64,000 nt of DNA from Channallabes apus (taxonomy: Eukaryota; Chordata; Actinopteri; Siluriformes; Clariidae), in assembly GCA_030522415.1 (NCBI GenBank), contig CM060114.1, positions 22,983,304 to 23,047,303 on the forward strand. Reading direction: 5' to 3'. Below the pieces are notes generated by a model that was given only the letters and a program-made list of their open reading frames with translations, ran no database searches and had not been told where the DNA came from. The translations under genes were made by a program, and so were the position numbers. Shown here piece by piece: positions 54,001-64,000 of the stretch; within the stretch, counting starts at the first letter, position 1, and each line of letters opens with the position of its first letter.

Positions 54001-54549
54001 AGAAATATAAAAGAAGAAAATAGAAATTTGTCCAAATTAGAAATGTAGAAATGACTGGGGTGCGCAAATATGCATAAAAGTGACTTCTTAAATTGCCTTA
54101 TTATTAAAGTGATTTGTGCAGTGGTCCATAAATGGAAATATAAATATATAGTGCAAAAGTGTGCATGAATGTGCAGATAACACTTATAAATTTATCCCAG
54201 ATTTCAGCTCATCTTTCCCATGAAACGTCAGGTCAGGTGAGATGGCTGGCCAATCAAGCAACTAAATGGTCAGCAAAATAGTTGGTGGTAGTGTTTGACA
54301 TTAAGGGGCTTACACTCCTTCTGGAAGGTGTAGATGATAATCTTCTGGACAACTTGTTTGGTCAGCAGTCTTCCCCATGATCGCAGTGAAATATTCTAAT
54401 ATTTTGACATACTGGATTTTTTATTTTCATGGAGGTGTAAGCAGTAATCATATAAATGAAAACAAAAAGGTTTACTTTTTGAATAACATAAAAATGAATT
54501 TTTGGAAATCCAAAGAACCTCTGTTTTAACTGCTGAACATATGGGATTA
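54001..54549. repeat. Duplicated block A (about 550 bp)
   Basis: Nearly the same sequence as block B (60007-60324 plus 61353-61598). Block A lacks 14 nt (gaagcattcagctt type, near 54189) present in B. Block B carries a LINE insertion. It encodes nothing recognisable. Confidence 0.88.
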
Positions 54550-54550
54550 T

Positions 54551-54695
54551 TCATTCATTCATTCATTCATCTTCTGTACCGCTTTATCCTCTATTCAGGG
54601 TCGCGGGGGACCTGGAGCCTATCCCAGGAGACTTCGGGCACAAGGCAGGGTACACCCTGGACAGGGTGCCAATCCATTGCAGGGCACACACTCAT
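54551..54695 (-). repeat. Interspersed repeat family, left part (copy f)
   Basis: The 3' portion on the minus strand, including an ATTC run and the cagggtgccaatccattgca block. The remainder of the same copy resumes at 59833, on the far side of the LINE. Confidence 0.85.
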
Positions 54696-54783
54696 TTTCA
54701 ATTCAATTCAATTTTATTTATATAGCGCTTTTAACAATGGTCATTGTCTCAAAGCAGCTTCACAAAAATTAAAGAAATTTAAC

Positions 54784-54832
<49 letters not shown>

Positions 54833-55477
54833 ATATATATATAATAATAAATAAATAAATAAAATGATAATAGAAAATAAATAAATAAAAACAAATAATA
54901 ATAATAATTATAGAAAAGAAAATCATTGGAAGTGTGGATGTGTGAGAAAAATGTGCAGATAATAATGAGACGAATGAATGAAATTTCTCTGATGAGCAAG
55001 CCAAGGGTGATGGCGACGGTGGCAAGGAAAAACTCCCTGAGATGGCATTAGGAAGAAACCTTGAGAGGAACCAGACTCAACAGGGAACCCATCCTCATTT
55101 GGGCGATAACAGATAGAAATGATATAACATCTTGTGTGTTGTGCAGGTGAAAATTCAATATGACAGAAATTATTTAAATTTGTCATGAAGACCAGTTCAG
55201 CATAGGGACGAGTCAGTAGGTGCAGAGGGCAGATGAGGTCTGGATCACTGGAAGCACAGGAGCAGCATGTGTAGCTCCAACCATCATAAAGCTGAATCCA
55301 GTTGGAGCTGGTCCTTCTCTGGATGCCTCAGGAACCTCGCAGGGTCGGCCTTTGTCTACTGAAGCTGGCAAAATCTCCCGATGCCTCGGGATGGGTAGAG
55401 AAATACAGAACAGATGGGGAGAATTAGCGTAGTTGCCATTCGGTATAGGTGTACTGGAGTATGAGTACTGGGATGAG
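54696..55477 (-). other. 3' UTR of the full-length LINE
   Basis: Contains the L2 landmarks (tatagcgcttttaacaatgg on the plus strand, then the gcaaggaaaaactccctgag block). Closely matched by 1160-1678 and by 51170-51435. Confidence 0.88.
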
Positions 55478-58433
55478 TTATGTGTATGCCAGATTAAAAA
55501 GATGCGTCTTGAGTCTACTTTTGAACTGAGAAACCGTGTCTGCTCCCCGAACACTGTCTGGAAGGCTATTCCAAAGCTTTGGAGCTAAATATGAAAAAGC
55601 CCTACCCCCTTTTGTAGATTTTGAAATTCTGGGAACTACCAGAAGTCCGGAGTTTTGTGATCTTAAGGCGCGTGGTGGATTGTAGCGCATCAGAAGACTG
55701 GTTAGGTATGTGGGAGCTAAACCATTTAAGGCCTTGTATGTAAGTAATACTATTTATTTATTCTAAACTGAACAGGTAGCCAGTGCAGGGATGATAATAT
55801 TGGGGTTACTGTATATGATCATATTTTCTGGATCTAGTGAGAACCCTGGCAGCTGCATTTTGGATTAACTGAAGCTTGTTTATTGAGGATGCAGGACAAC
55901 CACCTAGTAATGCATTACAATAGTCCAGTCTGGAGGTCATGAATGCATGAACTAGTTTTTCTGCATCAGATACGGATAAGATGTTCCTAAGTTTAGCAAT
56001 ATTTCGAAGATGGAAAAAGGCTGTTTTTGTGATATTTGAAATGTGATTTTCAAAAGACAAGTTACTGTCTAATATTACTCCCAGATCTTTTACTGCTGAG
56101 CTGGTAATAACAGTACATCCTTCTAAGCGCAAGCTGAATTGTGAAAGCTGTTGTGTGCTGGTTTTTGGGCCAATAAGTAATATCTCTGTCTTATCTGAAT
56201 TTAATAAAAGAAAGTTATTGGTCATCCAATCTTTTATGTCCTGGACACACTCAGTTAATCTAGACAACTTAGGTATTTCGTCTGGTTTAGTTGAGATATA
56301 TAATTGGGTATCATCAGCATAACAATGGAAACTAATCCCATGTCTTCTAATGATGTTACCCAAGGGAAGCATGTATATTGAGAACAACAGAGGTCCTAAA
56401 ACTGACCCTTGTGGGACCCCATATTTCACTGGCATTATACCAGACGGTTCTCCATTTAGATCTACAAAATGGTAGCGATCAGACAGGTAAGATCTAAACC
56501 ATTTTAGTGCCTGTCCCTGAATACCTATATAATTTTGTAAGCGATCTATGAGAATATTATGATCTATAGTGTCGAATGCAGCACTAAGATCGAGCAGGAC
56601 TAGCAATGAGATGCAGCCTTGGTCTGAAGCTAAAAACAAGTCATTTGTAATCTTAACTAGTGCAGTTTCTGTGCTATGATGGGGCCTGAAACCTGACTGA
56701 AATTCTTCAAGGATGTTGTTATCCTGCAAGAATGTGCAAATTTGAGCTGATACTACTTTTTCTAGTATTTTTGATATGAACGGGAGGTTTGAGATCGGTC
56801 TGTAATTTTTTATTTCATTCGCGTCCAAATTCGATTTTTTAAGAAGCGGCTTAATAACTGCTAACTTGAAAGGTTTAGGGACGTGACCTAGATGTAATGA
56901 AGAATTAATAATGTTTAGGAGTGGCTCTCCAACCGTAAGCATCACTTCTTTTAAATATCTGGTTGGGATTGGGTCTAACAGGCATGTTGTTGATTTAGCC
57001 GAGGTGATAAGTTTATACAGCTCTTCCTGTCCTATACCTGTAAAGCAGTGAAAATCTAAATGTGAAGCTATAGGCTGAACTGGATCGTGAGATACTATTA
57101 GAGGTTGAACCTCCATTATTTTCTTCCTGATATTATTGATTTTTTCATTAAAGAAGTCCATAAAGTCTTCACTTCTAAACTGTGATGGGATACTCTCTGC
57201 GGGCATCTTAGGTTTTGTTAGGCGAGCCACTGTACTAAATAAGAACCTGGGATTGTTTTGGTTTCTTGCTATCAGTTGGCTAAGATGCTTGGTCCTAGCA
57301 GTTTTTAGAGCCTGTCTATAGCTGCACATACTGTCTTTATACGCAATTCGAAAAACTTCTAATTTAGTTTTCCTCCATTTTCGCTCGAGGTTACGGGTTG
57401 CTCTCTTTAGGGCGCGAGTATGACTGTTGTACCATGGTGCCAATGTTTTATCTCTGACTTTTTTTAATCTGATGGGAGCAACAGTGTCTAATGTACTGGT
57501 AAAAATAGTGCCCATGCTGCTAGTCACTTCATCTAGATCATCTGCATTTAGGGGTCTAATAAGAAATTGGGACAGATCCGGCAGATTACTTGTGAATCTG
57601 TCTTTAGTGGTGGGATTCATATTTCTAACAGATTGATAGCGTGGGGAGACACAGCTAATCTGTTCTACGGGTAGAGTATATGTCAGGAGGTGATGATCTG
57701 TGATATCATCACTTTGAGGTATGATCTCTATATTAGAGACATCTATACCATGGGATATAATTAAATCTAGCGTATGATTAAAGCGGTGAGTTGCTCCAAT
57801 TATATTTTGCTTAACCCCAAAGGAATTTAGTAAATCCATAAATGTGAGTGCTAAAGCGTCGTTAGCATCATCTACATGAATGTTAAAGTCTCCTACTATC
57901 AATACTTTGTCAGAGTTAACCAATAGGTCTGATAGCAGATGTCCAAATTCTTTAAGAAAATCGCCATATGGCCCCGGGGGTCTGTACACGGTGGCCAAGG
58001 TAAAATATAGCAAGGGTTTATTACGTATTTCATTTAGTGCAACATTAATGATAAGCACTTCAAATGAATTAAACCTGGGCCTTATTTTCTGGGTAACAGT
58101 GAGTACATCATTGTAGATAGTGGCGACACCACCACCGCGACCAATTAGACGGGGCTCGTGCTTATAGAAATATCCTGACGGAGTAGACTCATTCAGACCA
58201 AAATAAAGTTTAAGCCAGGTTTCAGTGAGACAGAGTGCGTCAAGGCAATAATCTGAGATAATTTCATTAACAATAAGTGCTTTAGGCGCAAGGGATCTAA
58301 TGTTGAGTAGTCCAAACTTTAGAGGTGGATTTTGACTACTTATTTTGCCTTTTTCTGGTTTTATGGTTATCAGATTGTTTCGGGCAAATTTAACAAATTT
58401 ATTCTTTTTTCTCAGTATTCGGGGAACAGACAC
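55478..58433 (-). pseudogene. LINE ORF2: endonuclease and reverse transcriptase, frameshifted near the 3' end
   Basis: The main frame (55806-58433, 875 codons) starts [12 protein letters not shown]. The endonuclease covers residues about 45-265, with [34 protein letters not shown] and ITDHHLL. The reverse transcriptase has [64 protein letters not shown] and YADDTQLY near residue 705. The frame ends at 55806 (RSRKYDHIQ) through a small frameshift. A second change near 55755 follows, and the conserved tail (frame 55478-55690, AFSYLAPKLWNSLPDSVR) completes the protein. Whether loss of the tail abolishes activity is unknown. Confidence 0.9.
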
Positions 58434-58529
58434 AGTTTCTATAGGACAAGCTATGTGTGTTCGTCTATCACTACGGTGAGTTGTGATGTGTCTAATATGT
58501 TTGGAATCTACAGTATGACTTACCGCCAG

Positions 58530-59492
58530 TCAGATGGTTCGTAGTGTTCTGGAGATGTTGTCAGAGAGGACCGCTGCTCCAGCTCTGCTAGGGTGTAGGC
58601 CATCGGTGTGATAGAGCCTAGGACGCTCCCAGAAAACATTCCAGTTATCAACAAAGCGTAATTTCTGTTGTTGACACCAAGATTGTAACCATTCATTAAA
58701 GGCAAATAATCTACTGAACTTCTCGATTCCTCGCTGAAATGTGGGAAGCGGTCCAGATACGATGATCCTTGTCGTGGGTGATGTGCTGCGGACCTTCTCG
58801 ACCAGGCTCCTGAAGTCCTTCTTTAGGATCTCCGTCTGCCTCAGCCTGGTGTCGTTCGTGCCGGCATGAAGAACCACAGCTCCAATGTTCCTCCTCAGGG
58901 CAGCAGGCACCTGTGCAGCAACATCAAGAACACGTGCACCAGGTAAACAGCGTGTGTGCACCTTACCTTTAGCCGTGGTAGCACGCACGTGACGAACGAT
59001 GGAGTCTCCGATGACCAGGACGTCGTGTGCCATCTCGCGGAGAGGAGCGAAGCGGTTTTGGGTCGAGATGTCGAAGACGGGTGGTGGTGGTGGAGAGGTC
59101 CTCGCCCGGGGCTTGGCGTGCTTCTTCCGCTGCTGCTGTATCCAGGGTCCGTGATGTCCCGGCGCCGGGGTGTAGGAACACTGGGCGGGATGCGTCCTTG
59201 GTGTGTTGGACCTGGGCAGAGAAACACGCGGGGTTGAGGTTGTAGGAGAATTCTCACGCCGAGAATTTACCTGGGACAGGTGAGTGTCGGTCCGCGTCGA
59301 TTCCAGCGTGGCTTTCCGCTGCTGTAACCGGACCAGCTTCACCTGTAGCTCACGGATCAGCTTCTCCACGGCCTCCACCTCCAAATCCACCGAGTGCAGC
59401 TCCAATGTCTCCTCACCTGCGCTCAGAGGCAGAATCACAACCGACATGGTGTCTAAACACGGAAAATAATCGGTGTGAGGAAGCGAAAACAA
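58530..59492 (-). CDS. LINE ORF1: coiled-coil and SGNH esterase
   Basis: 320 codons, uninterrupted. A Leu-rich helix (VEAVEKLIRELQVKLVRLQQ, residues about 40-60) probably forms a coiled coil, followed by a Ser/Pro-rich linker and the SGNH hydrolase with GDS (VIGDSIVRHV), GxND (HAGTNDTR) and DxxH (DGLHPS) blocks. ORF1 esterases are characteristic of CR1/L2 elements and are thought to act on lipids or RNA-protein particles. The second Met (MSVVILPL, codon 16) is also a plausible start. Unlike the LINE at 8766 it lacks the CxxC pairs. It lies 96 nt upstream of ORF2. Confidence 0.88.
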   Translation of the reverse strand: MFSLPHTDYFPCLDTMSVVILPLSAGEETLELHSVDLEVEAVEKLIRELQVKLVRLQQRKATLESTRTDTHLSQVNSRRENSPTTSTPRVSLPRSNTPRTHPAQCSYTPAPGHHGPWIQQQRKKHAKPRARTSPPPPPVFDISTQNRFAPLREMAHDVLVIGDSIVRHVRATTAKGKVHTRCLPGARVLDVAAQVPAALRRNIGAVVLHAGTNDTRLRQTEILKKDFRSLVEKVRSTSPTTRIIVSGPLPTFQRGIEKFSRLFAFNEWLQSWCQQQKLRFVDNWNVFWERPRLYHTDGLHPSRAGAAVLSDNISRTLRTI

Positions 59493-59750
59493 ACTTTACA
59501 AACAAACAAACAAACGTGATAGCCGGGCTAGCGATGCTAATGCTAATTAGCGATGCTAATGCCGGCTAAAAGCGGTGTGCTGCAAACAATTAAAACTTAA
59601 CGATATAACACGCGTTTCGAGTAAATATATTATAAGATACTTATCCGTTTTATGTACACTCTTCGTAAGGGGACGAAAAAGTTTAAAAGTTGGTCAGTAT
59701 GGTGGAGCTCGGAAAAAAAGCAGCTTCTCAGTGTCCTCGTACGGAGGAAG

Positions 59751-59777
59751 TGACGTCAGCCGAGTATCGTGACGTCA
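59751..59777 (-). promoter_or_regulatory. Two perfect CRE-type palindromes in the LINE 5' UTR
   Basis: TGACGTCA occurs at 59751-59758 and 59770-59777, about 55-80 bp inside the 5' end of the LINE. This is the consensus site of CREB/ATF proteins, so it may form part of the internal promoter that full-length LINEs need. Binding is inferred. Confidence 0.6.
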
Positions 59778-59832
59778 GTATCGATACTCAGAAGAATTGA
59801 AGAAAGACACACACGAAGCTCTTCCTCAACAG

Positions 59833-59998
59833 CTCATACGCACATTCACACACTACGGTCAATTTGGGAACGCCAATTAGCCTAACCTGCATATCTTTGG
59901 ACTGTGGGAGGAAACCGGAGTACCCGGAGGAAACCCACCAAGCACGGGGAGAACATGCAAACTCCATGCACACAGAGATGGGAATCGAGCCTGGCCGG
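59833..59998 (-). repeat. Interspersed repeat family, right part (copy f)
   Basis: It continues the copy begun at 54551, with the tttggactgtgggaggaaac and agaacatgcaaactccatgc blocks. It ends at cgagcctggcc, next to block B. Confidence 0.85.
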
Positions 59999-60006
59999 GG
60001 ATATAT

Positions 60007-61598
60007 AGAAATATAAAAGAAGAAAATAGAAATTTGTCCAAATTAGAAATGTAGAAATGACTGGGGTGTGCAAATATGCATAAAAATGACTTTTTAAAGT
60101 GTCTTATTATTAAAGTGATTTGTGCAGTGGTCCATAAATGGAAATATAAATATATAGTGCGAAAGTGTGCATGAATGTGCAGATAACACTTGAAGCATTC
60201 AGCTTGTAAATTTATCCCAGATTTCAGCTCATCTTTCCCATGAAACGTCAGGTCAGGTGAGATGGCTGGCCAATCAAGCAACTAAATGGTCAGCAAAATA
60301 GTTGGTGGTAGTGTTTGACATTAATTCAATTCAATTCAATTCAGTTTTATTTGTATAGCGCTTTTAACAATTGACATTGTCTCAAAACAGCTTTACACAA
60401 TCAAAAGAATTATTTAAGTTTGTATGGAATGTGAATATGTATGAATCAAAATGTTCAGATATTCCCTGGCGAGCAAGCCCGAGGGCGACAGTGGCAAGGA
60501 AAAACTCCCTGAGACGGTAATAGGAAGAAACCTTGAGAGGAACCAGACTCGACAGGGAACCCATCCTCATCTGGGTGAAACAGATAGCAGGAAATGATCT
60601 GCATTTATACAGTGTTAAGTGTTAGGTTCAGCTATAATAGTTGATGTTAATTGAAGTTATAATACTTGATGTAAAATGGAGTCCAGTAGTTATTCGAGAC
60701 TCAGATAGACTTGTAGAAAGTTCCAGTCCTGAACTATCGAATTGTCAAGTCCTCAGAGAAACAGCTGACAACACCAGTCGAGGCCAGAACCATCTTCTAA
60801 GTATAGAGAATCATCCCCAGACACCAGACGCATCCTAAAGAGACACACGGGGCATCCATGCGATGAGACCTCCAACCAGAAACCGGGCACCAGGATGGAT
60901 CAGACAGGTCCGGAGGGCAGTGGGAGTCTGGATCACTGGCAGCTCAGGAACCACATGTGTAGCTCGACAGAGAGAGAGAGAGAAAGAGTGAAAGGGGGAG
61001 ACAGGGGGAGAGAGGAAAGAGAAAGAGGGGGAGGAAGAGAAGAGGAGGAGAGATTGCAATTAGGTATGGTCACAGTCACAATGTCTAATGTGAATGTATA
61101 TTTACTGTAGAGTGCAAGCAGGGACTCCGGCAGGACTAACTATGACAGCATAACTAAAAGGGAGAGCCAGAAGGAAACACAAACATGAGGGCTCCCTGAG
61201 ATGTAAAGCAAACAATCACCTCACCGTCAACAAACCTGAGTGATCAAATGAGACTGAGGAAGACAGCATCTAAAACATACCAGTTCACCATAATACTCTA
61301 CGTCCATGAGTCCCCCAGATCTGCTCCTTTACCTTATGGCAAATCTATTTAAGGGGCTTACACTCCTTCTGGAAGGTGTAGATGATAATCTTCTGGACAA
61401 CTTGTTTGGTCAGCAGTCTTCCCCATGATCGCAGTGAAATATTCTAATATTTTGACATACTGGATTTTTTATTTTCATGGAGGTGTAAGCAGTAATCATA
61501 TAAATGAAAACAAAAAGGTTTACTTTTTGAATAACATAAAAATGAATTTTTGGAAATCCAAAGAACCTCTGTTTTAACTGCTGAACATATGGGATTAA
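60007..61598. repeat. Duplicated block B, interrupted by a LINE end
   Basis: The two parts 60007-60324 and 61353-61598 together match block A. The interruption at 60325-61348 is a retrotransposon insertion absent from A. Confidence 0.88.
60325..61348 (-). mobile_element. 5'-truncated L2-type LINE insertion in block B
   Basis: The minus strand ends in the ATTGA-type tail (plus strand attcaattcaattcaattc). It carries only 3' UTR, of the type of the LINE at 8766-13305 (inverse match around 61100-61345). The insert is absent in block A, and its flanks share TTAA (60321-60324 and 61349-61352). A GA-rich run lies at 60967-61050. Confidence 0.9.
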
Positions 61599-62699
61599 TT
61601 TATTCATAAATATTATGGAATATGTTGTTCGAACTGAAACAGAGATGTCACTAATATCTCCAAGGCAGCATGTATAAGTTAGCAGAACAACATTAATGAT
61701 GCTAAAATCACATACTTTATATAAGCCTGTACCCTTACACAGAGTGGAGTAACATCTGATTCTGTTCAATGTCATTTGCACTAGGCAATGCTTTACATGC
61801 GCTTTAACTGTTTTGCTAAAGAATAAGCAAACTGGAAATAAATACTCAACTATAAATTACATTAAACCCTTTAGTTACAAATTAATTATAATTTACAATT
61901 ATAAATACAAGCATGTATTGGTGGTGCAAGAAGGCAGATCATCATGGTTTCGTCTTCTCCATGACAATCTACAACAGGGGAGAAATAAAGACATGTTAAT
62001 GTAAGTGTCTAGTAAAAAATACTTCATGATATTACTATGCAGGTTGACACACACACGCATGCAGGCAGGCACGCACACAAAATGTAATATATTTCATAGA
62101 ACGCAAGCTTTTAGTAATGCTGTGTACAATTATTGGGTTTTGTTATTAAGGATTGCTGCAGAATTTGGCCCCATCTACACTATTCGTTATCACACATCAT
62201 GTCCATGAAGAGAAATTTGCCCCTGTCCCCAGATTAAGATGTGCTCAGTGGTGTTCTTGAAAAGAGGGGTAAATACTTCTGAGCACTCACCTTCTGCTCA
62301 GGATGTAAAGCTGGTGTAGAAATCAGCTGATAGACAGGCAGTTGATGATTTACATACAGTTCACTGTGAAAACACACAAGCATACATGTTATAAGGAGTA
62401 TGAACACATATTTAATGACTTTATAATAGAATAGATAGAACCCGAACAAAAGCTGTTACATACATTGTGAAATCACATAGCTAACTACTCAGAAGAGCTC
62501 TAGCTATGATAATACCACTACATTACACTGCAGTATTATACACTATATGGCACTCATGAGCTCCAGTAAACTGTATACAACAATTCATTAACCATCTGTA
62601 ACATTTAACCCATAACAGGAACAGCTAAGAATTAGCTCAGGGATAATTAGCAATAGTTGATAGACAACAGTTGACATTCTGCTATCTTAGGTCTTTTAG
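61599..62699. other. No recognisable feature
   Basis: AT-rich DNA inside the 12-kb structure. Short frames have no recognisable motifs. Confidence 0.55.
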
Positions 62700-62965
62700 T
62701 AAGCTAGCGCTTAGCATAATGATATTAACTTGCTTAAATATCCATATTTGGACAGGTGTTTTACAGAAACAATGGAGCTAATTGTTTACATCACGTATAT
62801 GTGTCCAAATACACCATTAAATTAATATATGTTAATGAACAAGCTAGTTTCCCCATGCTAAGCGCTAGTGGTTAGCATAGTGATATTAGCTTGCTTATAA
62901 ATCCATATGTGGATGTATATTACAGAGATGCCATGGAGCTGATGGTTTATATCAGTGTTTAATGG
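62700..62965. repeat. Two diverged tandem copies of the right-arm segment
   Basis: The segment from gctagcgcttagcataatga (62703) to caatggagctaattgtttac recurs, diverged, from gctaagcgctagtggttagc (62859) to catggagctgatggtttata. The second copy is the inverse match of 52238-52352. Confidence 0.65.
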
Positions 62966-63034
62966 TCTAAATGAATAAATAAATATTTACTGTTATTGTT
63001 GCGCACAAACGGGAAAAAGCACACACATACACAC

Positions 63035-63590
63035 ACAACATTTTCAAGAAGAAGACACTTTTACAAGAGAAAAAACACTTTTACAAGAGAAAAAGCACAC
63101 ATTTACAAGGGGAAAAGCACACATTTACAAGGGAAAAAGCACACATTTACAAGGGAAAAAGCACACATTTACAAGAGAAAAAACACATTTTCAAGAGAAA
63201 AAGCACACATTTACAAGGGAAAAAACATTTTCAAGATAAAAAAGCACACATTTACAAGGGAAAAAAACATTTTCAAGATAAAAAAAGCACACATTTACAA
63301 GGGAAAAAACACATTTTCAAGAAGAAAAAAACTTTTTCAAGAGAAAAAGCAGACATTTACAAGGGGAAAAAACATTTTCAAGATAAAAAGCACACATTTA
63401 CAAGGGGAAAAGCACACATTTACAAAAAAAAATTTTCAAGACAAAAAGCACACATTTACAAGGGGAAAAGCACACATTTACAAATAAAAAACATTTTCAG
63501 GAGAAAAAGCACCCATTTACAAGGGAAAAGTACACATTTTCAAGAAAAAAAAGCACACATTTACAAGGGAAAAAACATACACATATATGG
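63035..63590. repeat. Right subterminal tandem repeat array
   Basis: Some twenty irregular units of AAAAAGCACACATTTACAAG and ACATTTTCAAGA types. The long frame 62996-63487 (KGKSTHLQGKKHTFTREK type) is only the translation of this array and is not taken as a gene. Confidence 0.9.
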
Positions 63591-63719
63591 GAAAGATGAT
63601 TTGCCCTTCTGGGCCACCGTAGTGATGAGACTCTTACAGTATATAGAGTTTAAATAGTTTCACTTTATATTTTTATACAAAAAATATATATTAGACATTG
63701 CACCTCTAGGTTTCAGGTT

Positions 63720-64000
63720 TGATCATGCCACTGGTCTGTGTGCATAGAGTTTACAAGGTCTCCCTGTGCTTGGGGTGTTTTCTGTGGGTACCTGCTTTCT
63801 TCCCACAGTCCAAAGACATGCAGATTAGGCTTATTGGCATTGCCAAATTGCCTGTAGTGTGTGAATGAATGTGTATGTTTATGTGCCCTGTGAAGGATTG
63901 GCACCCCATCCAGGGTGTACCCCACCTTATATCCTAAGTCTTCTAGGATAGGCTTCAGGCCCCTTATGACCTTGTATACAGAATAAAGCGGTATAGACCG
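63720..64000 (+). repeat. Interspersed repeat family (copy g)
   Basis: The plus-strand order is complete: ttcccacagtccaaagacat, ggattggcaccccatccagg, gtgtaccccacctta, ggataggcttcaggcccctt and, at the window edge, aaagcggtatag. The copy probably ends just beyond the window. Confidence 0.8.

Larger units (their letters stand above)
54696..59832 (-). mobile_element. Full-length L2-type LINE
   Basis: It is about 5.1 kb, inserted into the interspersed repeat with the 5-bp target duplication CTCAT (54691-54695 and 59833-59837). The empty site can be read by comparison with the copy at 4148-4480. It has a 5' UTR (59493-59832), intact ORF1, ORF2 broken only near its end, and a 3' UTR ending in the repeated ATTGA tail (minus strand). 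A poly-A plus TA run lies in the 3' UTR at 54785-54845. Confidence 0.93.
51549..63619. mobile_element. 12-kb nested structure with matching inverted termini
   Basis: The left end CGGTGGCCCAGAAGGGCAAA (51549) and right end TTTGCCCTTCTGGGCCACCG (63619) are exact inverses, with TA on the outer side of each. The inverted homology continues as subterminal tandem repeats and then as unique sequence (52238-52352 against 62828-62965). Inside lie part of the TIR transposon, a LINE and a duplicated block. A third, right-type terminus occurs at 53900, so alternative pairings (51549 with 53900) are possible. No transposase frame belongs to it. The superfamily is unknown. Confidence 0.5.

Noticed and set aside
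62996..63487. 163-codon Lys/His-rich open frame
   Set aside because: It is a translation of a short tandem array, irregular in unit length and matched in inverse at 51590-51850. It has no start context or domain, so it is an array and not a gene.

Overview
The window is vertebrate genomic DNA, most likely from a teleost fish. The evidence is the repeat content: L2/CR1-type LINEs with an esterase ORF1 and an ATTGA-type 3' tail, tRNA-derived SINEs, Tc1/mariner DD34E transposons, RTE LINE ends, hAT-type MITEs and Tf1/sushi-like Ty3/gypsy chromoviruses, set in AT-rich DNA full of microsatellites. I found no host protein-coding gene, rRNA, genuine tRNA gene or CRISPR array. Every convincing reading frame belongs to a mobile element. 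Species cannot be fixed from this sequence.

Layout. 0.5-3.4 kb: a TIR DNA transposon carrying a stack of later insertions (an L2 3' end, a small MITE, a hAT MITE with a SINE inside it). 3.4-8.7 kb: mostly anonymous DNA with microsatellites, a SINE remnant and LINE tails. 8.8-13.3 kb: a nearly full-length but mutated L2-type LINE (+ strand). 13.3-18.2 kb: nothing recognisable beyond simple repeats. 18.2-21.8 kb: a decayed retroelement nuclease region, then two Tc1 elements head to head forming a 1.1-kb-arm palindrome. 22.2-25.5 kb: a young, non-autonomous LTR retrotransposon (983-bp LTRs, 5-bp target duplication) with a 31-nt tandem repeat. 27.4-33.5 kb: an old gypsy element, apparently split by RTE and Tc1 pieces and by a solo LTR. 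34.0-38.9 kb: a defective sushi-like gypsy element (+). 41.4-46.5 kb: an apparently intact element of the same family (-) with identical LTRs. 46.5-51.5 kb: microsatellites and LINE remnants. 51.5-63.6 kb: a 12-kb nested structure bounded by the same inverted termini, containing part of the first DNA transposon, a full-length L2-type LINE with intact ORF1, and a 550-bp duplicated block.

The most coherent functional unit is the intact gypsy element at 41383-46536. Its parts fit together: a TATA box, a transcript start about 31 nt downstream whose first 11 nt are complementary to a primer-binding site one base after the LTR (self-priming as in the Tf1/sushi group), a gag start codon lying inside that primer-binding site, and a -1 frameshift signal (GGGAAAC plus a potential pseudoknot) joining gag to pol. 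The non-autonomous element at 22250-25472 has the same start-site/primer-site geometry with different sequence, so the mechanism can be recognised independently in two unrelated LTRs in this window.
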